A stretch of DNA of 64,000 nt from Flavobacterium poyangense (GCF_011751075.1 NZ_JAALLN010000005.1:186001-250000), one strand, 5' to 3'. Counted from the stretch's first letter, positions 1-9,650 are shown. Translations and numbers: made by a program. The notes: generated from the sequence alone by a model not told the origin.

Positions 1-524
1 GCCCAAACGGCAACCGGAAAATTAAAGGCAGAAATGATCCCTACAATTCCTAAGGAATGATATTGTTCATACATACGGTGACCCGGTCTTTCAGAATGCA
101 TAGTCAATCCGTGAAGCTGACGTGATAATCCAACCGCAAAATCGCAGATGTCAATCATTTCCTGTACTTCACCATAACCTTCCTGAAGGGACTTACCCAT
201 TTCATAAGAAACCAATTTACCAAGTGCTTCTTTGTTCTCACGTAATTTTTCTCCAAACTGACGTACAATTTCGCCACGTTGCGGAGCCGGAATCAATCGA
301 AATGTTTTGAAAGCTTCTGTTGCAGATTGCATTACTTTTTCATAATCGGCAGCGGTTGACATTTTTACAGAAGCAATTAATTTTCCGTCAACCGGAGAAT
401 AGCTTTCTAAAATACCTCCTGACGAAAAGTTTTGCAAACCTGTAGATGTTCCTTCGTTTATTGCTTTGATGCCCAATTTTTCCAGAGCTTCATTCATGCC
501 AAATTGCGATGTTATTGATGTCAT
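1..524 (-). CDS. Aldehyde dehydrogenase, ALDH7/aminoadipate-semialdehyde type (C-terminus outside window)
   Basis: The minus-strand reading frame starts with ATG at 522-524 and runs off the left edge, so only about 174 N-terminal residues are present. The visible part reads like the NAD-binding half of the ALDH7 family: PAPQRGEIVRQ, EMGKSLQEGYGEVQEM, DICDFAVGLSRQ and GIVGIISAFNFPVAVW closely follow human ALDH7A1. ALDH7 enzymes oxidise 2-aminoadipate semialdehyde (or piperideine-6-carboxylate) in lysine degradation. The catalytic Cys and Glu lie in the missing part. The next gene on the same strand, 67 bp away, is a DUF1338 protein, the family of 2-oxoadipate dioxygenase/decarboxylase. This supports a lysine catabolic role, but a general aldehyde dehydrogenase cannot be excluded from the fragment. 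Confidence 0.9.
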   Translation of the reverse strand, partial: MTSITSQFGMNEALEKLGIKAINEGTSTGLQNFSSGGILESYSPVDGKLIASVKMSTAADYEKVMQSATEAFKTFRLIPAPQRGEIVRQFGEKLRENKEALGKLVSYEMGKSLQEGYGEVQEMIDICDFAVGLSRQLHGLTMHSERPGHRMYEQYHSLGIVGIISAFNFPVAVW

Positions 525-591
525 GTTTTGTATGTGCTTTATAATTTAAAAGAAAGAGGAGTGGAATAAAATCTTCTTTTAAAGTATATTA

Positions 592-1407
592 TTATTTATT
601 GTGTTGTAATTGTACGTCTGTACTTTCAAATATTTTGTCGGCAGAAGATGCGACAAAGCCTTGGTACAATTCACCGTTTGCCATTGGATAACGAAGTGCA
701 AATTCGTAATAACAAGACGGGATTTCTAAAGCACCTTCTTCAAAAGTAACGAGATGTAAATCTGCTAAAGTGCTGGATTGTTCTAACAATTGCTCAGGTG
801 TTCCTTTAATTTTTCCTCCTGATGCATTCAATTTCCATCCATTTTCTTCTAAAAAGGCATTTAAATCCTGTAAAGTATCGAAGGCTTTTAAAGCGTTGGT
901 GTTTATTGTAAAATGGTTGGCACGAAATCCGTACACATACATCCATGCTGCATATTCAGATTCGGCCAATAAAGATTGATAAGTAGCATGCGAATTAGCG
1001 TTCCATACAGTTCCGCTCAATACCAGTTCCGGATTGTCAAATAGCTTTTGATCACAGCTGTCTAAAATGTTTTTTACTGTTGCTTGTAATTCAGGAGAGC
1101 ATTTTTCTAACTCCAATTCAGAAATGAAAATTCTGGGTGCATTTTTATCAGTAGCATGTTCGTAATGTTTGGCGAACAATTTTTTTGTTTCAAAATGATA
1201 GTCACCTTTTGCTTCGTAACCAAGGTTTACAAAAAGCTTTTCTAATACTGTAATATTTATTCTCTTATCATTGAATGTGCGGATCGCAATATGATCGTTT
1301 TTTATCTCTTCTCCTTTTTGTTCTAATAAGTCATGAATCTTTTTTGCTGATGGGGTAATTTCAGCGTATTGTTCCCATAATTTTGACAGTAATTGCGTCT
1401 TGTCCAT
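592..1407 (-). CDS. DUF1338 family protein, probable 2-oxoadipate dioxygenase/decarboxylase (HglS-like)
   Basis: This 271-aa cytoplasmic protein has the DUF1338 layout: an HIAIR motif with H39 and R43, a second His in RANHFT (H165) and a Glu in CYYEFALRY (E235). In Pseudomonas HglS the Fe(II) ligands are two His and one Glu, with an Arg four residues after the first His binding substrate, so the expected residues and order are present. Members convert 2-oxoadipate to D-2-hydroxyglutarate in lysine catabolism. The protein is much shorter than the Pseudomonas enzyme (about 460 aa), so the exact substrate is inferred. It is probably transcribed ahead of the ALDH7-type gene from the intergenic region shared with the divergent Lrp regulator. 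Confidence 0.85.
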   Translation of the reverse strand: MDKTQLLSKLWEQYAEITPSAKKIHDLLEQKGEEIKNDHIAIRTFNDKRINITVLEKLFVNLGYEAKGDYHFETKKLFAKHYEHATDKNAPRIFISELELEKCSPELQATVKNILDSCDQKLFDNPELVLSGTVWNANSHATYQSLLAESEYAAWMYVYGFRANHFTINTNALKAFDTLQDLNAFLEENGWKLNASGGKIKGTPEQLLEQSSTLADLHLVTFEEGALEIPSCYYEFALRYPMANGELYQGFVASSADKIFESTDVQLQHNK

Positions 1408-1518
1408 CTGTAAAAAATTTTAAATGTTATTATTACACAAATCTATATATATAACTGTTATGTTATTATTATTATGATACGATTATTTATAAATAAATGG
1501 ATTAGCTGTTTTTTTTTG

Positions 1519-1526
1519 TAGATTTG
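1519..1526 (+). promoter_or_regulatory. Candidate -7 box of the Lrp gene promoter
   Basis: TAGATTTG matches the Bacteroidota -7 consensus TAnnTTTG and lies about 70 bases before the Lrp-family start codon, in the 187-bp divergent region. No clear TTTG -33 element is seen at the usual distance, so this is only a candidate. The same region must also carry the promoter of the minus-strand DUF1338 gene. Confidence 0.35.
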
Positions 1527-1594
1527 ACACTTATAAAAACAGTTTTAATCTTAAAGTTGTCAAAATAATAGAATCCGGTAAATCACTTGCAGCT

Positions 1595-2068
1595 ATGTCA
1601 ATCATAAAACACAACGAAAACACTGACTTTTTAGATCAGGAAATTTTACAAAAGCTTGATGAAAATGGTAGAATCCCTTTTTCTGAAATAGCAAAAGATT
1701 TAAATATTTCTAATTCATTAGTGCATTTGCGTGTTCGAAAAATGCAGGAATCGGGAATAATTAAAGGATTTTCTGTTAAATTAGACGCAAAAGGAATTGG
1801 TTTTGAAACCATAACTTACACCGGAATTTCAACTAAAGAAGCTCGTTTTGCCTATTCAATTTCGGAACAATTGGAGAAAATCCCTGAGGTGGTAGAATGC
1901 CATTGGGTTTCCGGTAAATATGCACTGTTTATAAAAATTGTTGCTGCTAATAATGAAGAGCTTCGCAAAATTTTATACGAGCAAATTCATCAGATTGAGG
2001 GAGTAGGAGGAACGGATTCTTTTATTTCATTCGGTTCGGCATTCGAGAAAAATCTTCCTGTGAAGTAA
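1595..2068 (+). CDS. Lrp/AsnC family transcriptional regulator
   Basis: The 157-aa protein has an N-terminal winged helix-turn-helix (about residues 15-60, with LDENGRIPFSEIAKDLNIS and a recognition helix in NSLVHLRVRKMQESGII) followed by a RAM/AsnC ligand-binding domain (about 70-150, with the VVECHWVSGKYALFIKI strand pattern). Proteins of this family form dimers or octamers and sense amino acids. The gene is divergent from the DUF1338/ALDH7 pair with 187 bp between the starts, the usual layout of a local Lrp-type regulator and its target. Lysine or a degradation product is therefore the likely effector (inference). Confidence 0.92.
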   Translation: MSIIKHNENTDFLDQEILQKLDENGRIPFSEIAKDLNISNSLVHLRVRKMQESGIIKGFSVKLDAKGIGFETITYTGISTKEARFAYSISEQLEKIPEVVECHWVSGKYALFIKIVAANNEELRKILYEQIHQIEGVGGTDSFISFGSAFEKNLPVK

Positions 2069-2069
2069 G

Positions 2070-2470
2070 TTTTTTTGCACGCAGATTTAGGAGATCGGGC
2101 CGATATTTTTGTTTTGCAATTGGATAAAAGCAATCTGCTAAATCTGCGTGAGACAATTTCTCGCAAAGTCGCCAAGTCGCTAAGTTTTTTTGCACGCAGA
2201 TTTAGCAGATTGGGTTGATTTTTTTGTTTTGCAATTGGATAAAAGCAATCTGCTAAATCTGCTTGAGATAATTTCTCGCAAAGTCGCCAAGTCGCTAAGT
2301 TTTTTTGCACGCAGATTTAGCAGATCGGGCTGATATTTTTGTTTTGCAATTGGATAAAAGCAATCTGCTAAATCTGCGTGAGACAATTTCTCGCAAAGCC
2401 GCTAAGTCGCTAAGTTTTGTGATTGATTTTTTAAACTTTGCGCTTTTGCGACTTTGCGAGATTTTTTTTG
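2070..2470. repeat. 115-bp intergenic repeat, three tandem copies, with internal inverted arms
   Basis: Three near-identical units begin at 2077, 2192 and 2307, an exact 115-bp period. Each holds CACGCAGATTTAGCAGAT near its left and ATCTGCTAAATCTGCGTG near its right, so each unit can fold on itself, and each ends in CTCGCAAAGTCGCCAAGTCG. The tail after the third unit (about 2440-2460) carries the reverse complement of the last motif. A related single copy lies at 24089-24259. There is no credible gene here. Transcripts entering from either side could form strong stem-loops, so the array may also act in termination or mRNA protection, but that is not shown. Confidence 0.9.
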
Positions 2471-2505
2471 CGTTACTAAAAACAGCTATTTACTTCTGTA
2501 ATTGC

Positions 2506-3849
2506 TTAATAAACAATATTTCCATTGTGAATTAGAGAGCGTATCGGAGACATTCTGGATACAGCCTCAGCTGAGCAGCTCGCTTCTATCAATACTACAT
2601 CTGCGGAATCACCTGCTTTTGGCCATTGCTGAATTCCTTTGTCATCTAGGGGTAACGGGCCAGCGGTCGCCAGTTTAAGCATTCGGGACAATCCAAATTC
2701 TGTGACTTGTCCGTACAATTGGGCTGCAAGATTGGCTTTTTGCAATACACTGCCGGTACCAAAAGTATTCCATTGATCAATTATACTGTCATTTCCGGTC
2801 AATACTTTTACGTCGTATTTCATTAAAGTAGGGATTGGCATTACAAGATTACCGAAAGGGACAGTAGAGACAATACCTATTTGAGCGGCAGCCAGTTTTT
2901 GTGCCATTTCTTCCTGCTTAGGTTTATCGAGTTTTCCAAGAATAAAACAATGGCTTACAAAGGTTTTTCCTTTCAGACTTGTATTTTCGTTAACTTTATC
3001 AATTAGATATTCAACGGTTTTTAGCCCCGATTCCCCTGATTCATGTAAATGAATATCAATTCCCTTGTTATTGTCCAATGCCAGTTGTACCGTAAAATCT
3101 ATTGTTTTTTCGATCGAACCGTCAATCGTGAAGGGATCAACCCCTCCGATAAAATCAATATCCATTTTAGCCGCTTCTTTTAAATACGGAACGGTATCGG
3201 TATAAAAAACGCCATGTTGCGGAAATGCTACTATTTCGGCACCAAAGCCCTTTTTTTTATTTTCTAAAGCAAGCTGTAAGTTTTTTAACGATTGTAGCTT
3301 AGAAGTAGGTTCAATGTTTACGTGGCTACGGGCAAAAGAAGTTCCGTGTGATTGTAGCAGCTCGATTAGTTTTTCAGCTTTATAGGTTGATTTTTTTAGT
3401 ATTTCGGGCAAGATTTGTTGCTCTAATGCAATCATGCCTTTTACGCCGCCACTTCTTTTTTTTACGGCTTGCCAATGATCGCCATAAAAGGTTTTATCTA
3501 AGTGAATGTGCATATCACGAAAAGCCGGTAGCATTAAAAGTCCTTTTGCATCGATGGCTTCAGAGTTGGGTTTATTTGGTGAAATGGCTTTGATTTTGCC
3601 ATCACTAATTTCTACACAAAACAGGGCCGTTTTGGTGTGTACAATTTCTTCCTCTAGATAATCAAAACCTGTTTCTAATCTGACATTTTTTAGCATGTAT
3701 GATTTACCTGCTGCTATTTTTATTTTAGAATCTGTAGAAAGAGGAGCGGCCTCTGCCGAATTTAAAAATCCTGAGCCAATCGCCAGTCCGGCAACGCTTA
3801 ATGCTGAGTTTCTTAAAAAATCTTTACGGGATATTCCGGAGTTTTTCAT
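2506..3849 (-). CDS. Exported amidohydrolase, cytosine deaminase-like
   Basis: The start is placed at 3849, where MKNSGISRKDFLRNSALSV begins an export signal with a Tat-like SRKDF core, a hydrophobic stretch and an AEA cleavage region. The frame stays open upstream to 4023, but that extension runs back through the 76-bp gap and into the AraC gene. The 447-aa protein has the amidohydrolase metal site: HIHLDK near residue 110, a HLHESGE block and an SHCF block, and a late GNDSIID with the conserved Asp. HxHLDKT resembles cytosine deaminase and AtzC-like enzymes that hydrolyse ring C-N bonds. An exported form is unusual, because most relatives are cytoplasmic. The AraC regulator lies directly upstream on the same strand. 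The substrate cannot be read from sequence. Confidence 0.82.
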   Translation of the reverse strand: MKNSGISRKDFLRNSALSVAGLAIGSGFLNSAEAAPLSTDSKIKIAAGKSYMLKNVRLETGFDYLEEEIVHTKTALFCVEISDGKIKAISPNKPNSEAIDAKGLLMLPAFRDMHIHLDKTFYGDHWQAVKKRSGGVKGMIALEQQILPEILKKSTYKAEKLIELLQSHGTSFARSHVNIEPTSKLQSLKNLQLALENKKKGFGAEIVAFPQHGVFYTDTVPYLKEAAKMDIDFIGGVDPFTIDGSIEKTIDFTVQLALDNNKGIDIHLHESGESGLKTVEYLIDKVNENTSLKGKTFVSHCFILGKLDKPKQEEMAQKLAAAQIGIVSTVPFGNLVMPIPTLMKYDVKVLTGNDSIIDQWNTFGTGSVLQKANLAAQLYGQVTEFGLSRMLKLATAGPLPLDDKGIQQWPKAGDSADVVLIEASCSAEAVSRMSPIRSLIHNGNIVY

Positions 3850-3925
3850 GGTAGTTATAGTTTTTACAAATATAGACGGCATAGAGAATCCGAATGTGAA
3901 GGATTTATTCCAAGGCTTGTAAAAT

Positions 3926-4783
3926 TTATAACAAATCCCTAAAATCGGTTGGTGTTGTTCCGGTGTGGGTTTTAAAGAAATTGGAAAAATAAGCGTGATC
4001 AACAAATCCCAGTTCAAAAGCAATTTCCTTAACAGAGATGGCGCTGGTTTTGAGAAGACGTTTAGCTTCCAATACGGTTCTTTGCTGAATTACTTGTGTC
4101 GCAGAAATTTTTAAATACTTTTTGCAGAGTATATTGAGATAGTTGGCTGAGATATGAAGTTTTGCGGCATAAAAGGAAACCAGTTTTTCTTCTTTAAAAG
4201 AAATATCAATCAATTGTTGAAATTTGACGATGCGGGGCTCAACTTGATAGTTGTTCAGATCGGTAAAAATTTTAGCAGCAGATTTACTTATAATAGAAGC
4301 AATGACGGCAGTACGGGAACTAATCAATTCTGAAAGAGAATCTACTGCTGCCAGTTCATTTTTAATCGCATCAAATTCGTAGCGGATCAGTTGGAAGGAA
4401 TCCGGGTCGAGATCAATAACAGGCTGGTTGTGATATTCGACAGATGAAAACCTGAAACTGAGAGAAAAACGCTCAAAAAAATGTCGATCAATCATCAATT
4501 GATATCCTGTTGTATCGGGTTCGATACTCCAGGTATGAACCTGTCCGGGGAATAAAAGATGGATTTGTTGGTTGTCAATTTTATAGTCTTTAAAATCAAT
4601 GGTGTGAATGCCTTTTGCCTGATCAAAAAGGACGATGATAAAAAAATCGTGTTGATGTGGTTTGTGGATGTGTCGTTCACCATGCAATTCATTAAACAAA
4701 AGCGGTTCTTTAGTATTGATCCGGTCTTTTCTAAATTCTTCTAAACCCAGTAGCGGAATATGTTTGTTTTTTTTATTTAGCAT
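3926..4783 (-). CDS. AraC family transcriptional regulator
   Basis: The 285-aa protein has an N-terminal cupin-like sensing domain (about residues 25-150, containing ERHIHKPHQHDFF and HLLFPGQVHTW) and a C-terminal double helix-turn-helix (about 185-285, including KLHISANYLNILCKK and ISVKEIAFELGFVDHAYFSN). It lies 76 bp upstream of the exported amidohydrolase on the same strand, so it probably controls that gene in response to its substrate. The effector is unknown. Confidence 0.92.
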   Translation of the reverse strand: MLNKKNKHIPLLGLEEFRKDRINTKEPLLFNELHGERHIHKPHQHDFFIIVLFDQAKGIHTIDFKDYKIDNQQIHLLFPGQVHTWSIEPDTTGYQLMIDRHFFERFSLSFRFSSVEYHNQPVIDLDPDSFQLIRYEFDAIKNELAAVDSLSELISSRTAVIASIISKSAAKIFTDLNNYQVEPRIVKFQQLIDISFKEEKLVSFYAAKLHISANYLNILCKKYLKISATQVIQQRTVLEAKRLLKTSAISVKEIAFELGFVDHAYFSNFFKTHTGTTPTDFRDLL

Positions 4784-4892
4784 GATAGCTGGTTAACTTC
4801 CTTGTAAAGTTAATTATAATCAGGTGATTTTACAAAAGGGAATATAGTATGAATTGATTTTGTGGTTACCTTAAAAAATCAAAAATAAGGAG

Positions 4893-4925
4893 CAAAAAAA
4901 ACCTGACAATTTTATTGTCAGGTTC
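4893..4925 (-). terminator. Rho-independent terminator of the chitinase gene
   Basis: The arms AACCTGACAAT and ATTGTCAGGTT pair perfectly around a short loop (about 4900-4924). On the minus strand the hairpin is followed by a run of eight T residues. It sits about 110 bp after the stop codon of the minus-strand chitinase, in the right orientation to end it. Confidence 0.85.
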
Positions 4926-5032
4926 ATAACGCTTTCCTTTGAGGTTAAACCAAATAACAAATAATCAAATTCATAGCATTTATTTAAAATAAAAATTAAA
5001 AAAACTATTTTTAATCTAAAGGAACTTTCTTC

Positions 5033-8000
5033 TTAGTTTAAGAAGTTTAGCACTTTGAATGATTTTTTGTTTCCTGCTTTGTTTGTTACTACAACAATAA
5101 ATAATTGTTTAGTTGAGAAACTGCGGTTGTGTAGCAGAATTTCTTTATTATTCATTATGTTTTTGTAATTGACTAAAGACTGTCCCAATATATTGAATAC
5201 TTGAACCTGAGCAATGTCTACCATTTCGTTTGTGATCACTAATGCATTGTTTTTAAAGTAAACGAGGGTATTATTTTTTGCCTCAAATTTATCCAGAGAC
5301 AGTTGTGAATTAAAATAATTGTGGTAAGCATCAGAGAACTCGTATCCTGTTGTACAAGCGGCATCCCAGTTGACAGACCAAGTCATAACTCCTCTCATAT
5401 CAGGATGAGTACTACCTCTCAATGTATATTTTCTTCCTGGAAACGAAATACCTTTTTTTAAGTAATCAAAAGCCTGAATTCCTTTATCAGGAGGTAAATA
5501 TCCTCCTGCCGGAGCTGCCAGACTACAAGCCGGGATTGCGATTACAACTTTAGAGGCTGGTAATGGCGCGAAATGATATCCGGTGTTCGCAACATTAAAT
5601 CCCTTTAGTAGCATGTCCGACATGGATACTAAAAAATCAGGTGTTCCTTGAGAATAAGCAACGTTGTCAAGCGCGACTATAGATCCTGTATTGTACAATT
5701 GCACCATCAGGAGATCCAATTCATTACGTAAATTCTGAATTACAGGTAAGAAAGAACCAACTCCGCTTGCATAAGTATTGTAACCGGCCTGAACATAATA
5801 GGCTTCGGGAGCTGCGGTTAGGATAAATTCGTTTCCGTAATGCGCTTTCAATTCTTTAAAGGCATCTACAACATTTTTTAACTTTGGATAAGCCGAAATA
5901 GAGGCATAAGAGAAATCCTTTAGATTACCTGCGTCAAAATTCATTGATGATCCTTCAAAGTCAATATCAACACCGTCAAAATGATACTGGTCAACGATCG
6001 CTTTTACTCCGTTTACAAAAATATCTTTTTGAGCGGTCGTCTGTAATACAACGTGGCCATTTTGTCCTCCTATAGAAACCAGAACAGGAATTCCTTTATC
6101 TCTTAAGAATTTAATATCATTTTTTAGCAATTGAGGATCAAAAACGCCATTCGTCATATATCTGGGCTCGTTTACTACCAGGAGTGGTGTGAAGCCATCT
6201 CTGTTTTTGGTTTCTATGAAAGAATAAATAATGACATTGAATTTTTTATCTCCTAATTGATTGAAGTATAAAAAGGGTGCACTGGTGTTTTCCCAACCGT
6301 GAGTATACCCAACAATGACTTTGGGTGGTAGTTGATTGAAAATAGAATTAATAATAGTAATAGATTGATTTAAGGTGTTCTCACCACCGGAGTTATCTGT
6401 TGCTTTTACCACTATTGCATACGTTTTGTAGGCATTTGGGGTGAAAGTATAGCTGTAAACACTTCCATTACCTTTTGTCATTGGGTAAGAAACTCCGTCA
6501 ATACTAATAGAAACAGTTGCGACTGTACCATCTTTATCTTTGACATCTACGCTAATCGGTATTGTCTTAAATCCGGAAACCTGATTGATAGTGTTTGACG
6601 TAGGGGTACCCCAGGTTATTTCCGGTACTACATTTGGGCAGTTTGCTCCTGAGCATTCTAAATAGAATGTTTTTGTGTTTTCTGCGGTAGTATTATTGGA
6701 GGCTGTTGCCGTTGCTTTTAGAGTATAATTTTTATTTAAATCTGCTAAGGTAGGTGTCCAACTGGCAGTATATTCTTTCCCTGTTGTATGTGTTCCTGTG
6801 ATGTCCTTTCCATTAATAGTAAATACAACAGAAGAAATTGTTACTGCCGGATCTGAAAATGTTAAGTCGGCATTGGCTTTAAATTGAATAGCTGTTCCCG
6901 GTACAATCGGCACAGTTGCAGATGATGGACTAGTAATCGTAATTTGTGGTGCAACAGCACTTGAATTGAAATTATAAACTTGTGATGTTGCCGGAATTGG
7001 AAAGTTTGCCAAATCTGTTGGGAAATAAATAATTCCCTTATTTTCCCATTCGTTTAGTTTTAAAGATTCTACCCTTGAATAACCAGCGAGAACTGAATCG
7101 TCATAGCTGAAATTACCTTGAGCATCTGTGGTCGCGATTATGGATTGATAACCATGAGTGGAGTCTGTCCAGGGTAAAACCAGTTGAACTTTTGCTCCTG
7201 AAACCGGTATAGAACCATTTTTAACCGAACCACTAATTTTATTTGTAATAAGATTTTGTGTAAAGTGCAATGTTTTATCTTCATTAATTGCCGTATAGAT
7301 GGTAGAAGCGGGAGCATAGGTCATTCCCGGTTTAGCAGCGATTACAAGATAATCTAGTCCTGCAACTAAATTTGGTATGGTGTAATTACCCGAAGCATCT
7401 GATGTCGCACTTAGGGACGTAGTTCCTGAAGTTGCCATAATAACAACTCCTGAAACCGGAGCTGTTCCATTTTTAACTGTTCCGCTAAGAGTGTGAGTAG
7501 GCAGTGCTGTTCCCTGAATCTCTACAGCGGTTTGACTAACTGTTACATTTGTTAATGTTACGGCTGTAAAAGTATAAGCCGGATGCGATGCTGTTAAGGT
7601 GTAATTTTGCCCGGGATTTACATTATTAAAAGTAAAAGTACCAGTTGGACTAACAGAAGCTTCCAAAACCACATCGTTTGAATCTCTTAATTCAACTATG
7701 ACGTTAGTAATTAAATTTGTTCCGTTTTTTACAGAGCCGCTAATAGATACAGTTCCCGGTAAGATAGTTCCAAAAGAAGTATCGATCTGCTTTAATAAGG
7801 AATTTGTAATAGCACCTCTGGTATCTTGAGAAAGTTCCCAAATCATACCTCCGGCTAAGTTTTTGGATTTTAGATATTGTACTTTTAAGTCTATCGATTG
7901 TTTGTCTTCATAGCTTATAAACTGTTGTGTACGGGCATTATACAGGTAAGGGACTTTAGTTCTGTTGTCAAAATATCTTACCCATCCATCAGCTGCTGCT

Positions 8001-9190
8001 TTTGGTGTCACCAACATTGTATTTGGATCTAAATAAGGGTGTGGGACTGTTACCTGATTTCCTACTAAGTCACAAATTTCAATACTTCCTGAGTTCTCGC
8101 ATCTGGCTCCGGTATCCCAAGTACCTAGAGGACTCTGAGGATTACAACCCGATACAGCATCTCTGGGAGCAGTAACAAATAGTCCCGGATAGTTTGGATC
8201 TGTTCCGTTGTTAGCAACATTATTAAAGATTTTACCATAAAATGGGATCCCCATGATTAATTTATTCGCGGGATATCCCACAACATTTAGATAGATATTG
8301 GTTAACTCATCTAGTGATTCCGATTGGGCTGCTCCATATAAGGGGGCGTTTGGGTTTTGGCTTGCATATAATGGTGCATTGTAACATGTTTTATCGTACC
8401 AGTTACCACCAAAATCATATCCAAAATAGGTGATATAATCGCAATAGGTCGAAATATCGTCAGTCATTCCAAATCGGGCTCTGTTTTTTGGGCCTATGTA
8501 TTGGTCGGGTACATTTCTGACATTGTTCCCCAAGGCTGCCGTAACTAATTTATTGGGCATAGCCTGACGCATGTCTTTTAGTAAATACACTAAATTTTTG
8601 TGATCGTCCGGGCTGTGTAATTGGGCACGAACAGGACCTCCTTTTAGTATTTCAGTACCATCTGTACCTCCTTTAACAGGATATTCCCAATCAATATCAA
8701 ACCCGTCTATGAAGGAATAAGTAGTCATAAATTTTACCATATCTGCAACTAAGGCCTTTCTGGATACAGGATTTGCTGCAATGGGAGAAAGATCCTGACC
8801 TTCTGTCCATCCACCAATAGAAATTAGAACTTTTAGATGCGGGTACTTTTGTTTTAACTTCATTAAATCATAGAAATTTCCTTTTACAGAAGCATCCCAC
8901 GGTATTCCGCCTTCGGTATGATCAAAATCAGCATGCGGATCTAGGGATCGTAACTTTGTATTTTCGGGACGGGCAGGATCATAAGCTGTTCCGAAAAAGG
9001 CATAATTTAAATGCGTTAGCTTGTCTCCGTCTATTGCAGGAATATTGTAATTCCGATCATAAATAGACCATTGTGCATAATAGCCGACTACTTTTTTGCC
9101 GTGTGACGGTTGTGCTGAAATCAGTAAAGGAAATAGTAATAAAAAAACTAGTTGGTAATACTGTTTAATAAACTTGTAGTACTGTTTCAT
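5033..9190 (-). CDS. Large secreted chitinase with two GH18 domains and T9SS sorting domain
   Basis: This 1385-aa protein starts with a signal peptide (cleavage near LLISA-Q, residue 26). A first GH18 domain spans about 30-470, with SIGGW and the catalytic motif DGFDIDWE (acid/base E169). Linker repeats resembling carboxypeptidase-regulatory folds follow (about 480-720, each opening with SG-VKNG), then Ig-like segments (about 740-950). A second GH18 domain (about 960-1290) carries VSIGGQNG and DGVDIDFE. The last 75 residues look like a type A T9SS sorting domain (VQVFNILGQSL). The order matches F. johnsoniae ChiA, a T9SS-secreted enzyme needed for chitin use, although this protein is somewhat shorter. 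The second domain resembles the single-domain bacterial chitinases, so the two may combine different cutting modes (inference). It is monocistronic with its own terminator. Confidence 0.93.
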   Translation of the reverse strand: MKQYYKFIKQYYQLVFLLLFPLLISAQPSHGKKVVGYYAQWSIYDRNYNIPAIDGDKLTHLNYAFFGTAYDPARPENTKLRSLDPHADFDHTEGGIPWDASVKGNFYDLMKLKQKYPHLKVLISIGGWTEGQDLSPIAANPVSRKALVADMVKFMTTYSFIDGFDIDWEYPVKGGTDGTEILKGGPVRAQLHSPDDHKNLVYLLKDMRQAMPNKLVTAALGNNVRNVPDQYIGPKNRARFGMTDDISTYCDYITYFGYDFGGNWYDKTCYNAPLYASQNPNAPLYGAAQSESLDELTNIYLNVVGYPANKLIMGIPFYGKIFNNVANNGTDPNYPGLFVTAPRDAVSGCNPQSPLGTWDTGARCENSGSIEICDLVGNQVTVPHPYLDPNTMLVTPKAAADGWVRYFDNRTKVPYLYNARTQQFISYEDKQSIDLKVQYLKSKNLAGGMIWELSQDTRGAITNSLLKQIDTSFGTILPGTVSISGSVKNGTNLITNVIVELRDSNDVVLEASVSPTGTFTFNNVNPGQNYTLTASHPAYTFTAVTLTNVTVSQTAVEIQGTALPTHTLSGTVKNGTAPVSGVVIMATSGTTSLSATSDASGNYTIPNLVAGLDYLVIAAKPGMTYAPASTIYTAINEDKTLHFTQNLITNKISGSVKNGSIPVSGAKVQLVLPWTDSTHGYQSIIATTDAQGNFSYDDSVLAGYSRVESLKLNEWENKGIIYFPTDLANFPIPATSQVYNFNSSAVAPQITITSPSSATVPIVPGTAIQFKANADLTFSDPAVTISSVVFTINGKDITGTHTTGKEYTASWTPTLADLNKNYTLKATATASNNTTAENTKTFYLECSGANCPNVVPEITWGTPTSNTINQVSGFKTIPISVDVKDKDGTVATVSISIDGVSYPMTKGNGSVYSYTFTPNAYKTYAIVVKATDNSGGENTLNQSITIINSIFNQLPPKVIVGYTHGWENTSAPFLYFNQLGDKKFNVIIYSFIETKNRDGFTPLLVVNEPRYMTNGVFDPQLLKNDIKFLRDKGIPVLVSIGGQNGHVVLQTTAQKDIFVNGVKAIVDQYHFDGVDIDFEGSSMNFDAGNLKDFSYASISAYPKLKNVVDAFKELKAHYGNEFILTAAPEAYYVQAGYNTYASGVGSFLPVIQNLRNELDLLMVQLYNTGSIVALDNVAYSQGTPDFLVSMSDMLLKGFNVANTGYHFAPLPASKVVIAIPACSLAAPAGGYLPPDKGIQAFDYLKKGISFPGRKYTLRGSTHPDMRGVMTWSVNWDAACTTGYEFSDAYHNYFNSQLSLDKFEAKNNTLVYFKNNALVITNEMVDIAQVQVFNILGQSLVNYKNIMNNKEILLHNRSFSTKQLFIVVVTNKAGNKKSFKVLNFLN

Positions 9191-9611
9191 AAATTTAATT
9201 TTTGATTGTAAAAAAAATAAAAGGCTATTGATTTATTAGATGTAAGATGTGATCAATTAAAGAGGATAGATATCCTAAATCGTTTTGTAAATCGGTTCTG
9301 TACAATATTCGAGCGATTATAACTTCATATTATTGTCGATATTTTAATTATATTTTATGCAAAAATATTTAGTAAGAGCAGTAAAGGATTTGATTGATCT
9401 ATATCTGTTATGTTTAAAATTATAATTGTAGGTGAAAAATATACTAGATCTAAAAATGATACACTGCAGAATTAAAAATTGCGAATGTTGTTATTGCCTT
9501 AGTAAGGAGTAGACGTTTTTTTGTGTGCTGGTAAATAGATTTACAGCGCAATACCTTTGATAAAAGAGGTTTTTTAGTTGCGAAATTTTTGTATAGGAAG
9601 AATTTATAAAA
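9191..9611. other. AT-rich intergenic region upstream of the chitinase gene
   Basis: No gene is supported in these 421 bp. The region must contain the chitinase promoter on the minus strand, but no exact TAnnTTTG box with a matching -33 element stands out. Only short imperfect inverted repeats were seen. Confidence 0.5.
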
Positions 9612-9650
9612 TAAAAAAAACAGCTACAAGATTATTGTAGCTGTTTTTTA
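9612..9650 (-). terminator. Terminator of the gnd-zwf-pgl operon
   Basis: CAGCTACA and TGTAGCTG form an 8-bp stem (9621-9643) flanked by an A-run on the left and a T-run on the right, so it can act in both directions. It lies about 50 bp after the pgl stop codon, the last gene of the minus-strand operon. Confidence 0.85.

Noticed and set aside
2070..2470. CRISPR array
   Set aside because: The units are 115 bp with internal palindromes and no unique spacers, and no cas genes are present.
1990..2535. Several frames of 68-106 codons over the 115-bp repeats
   Set aside because: They are translations of the tandem repeat on either strand and resemble each other only because of it.
2506..4023. 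Longer start for the amidohydrolase at 4023
   Set aside because: The extension would overlap the AraC gene and hide the export signal that starts at 3849.
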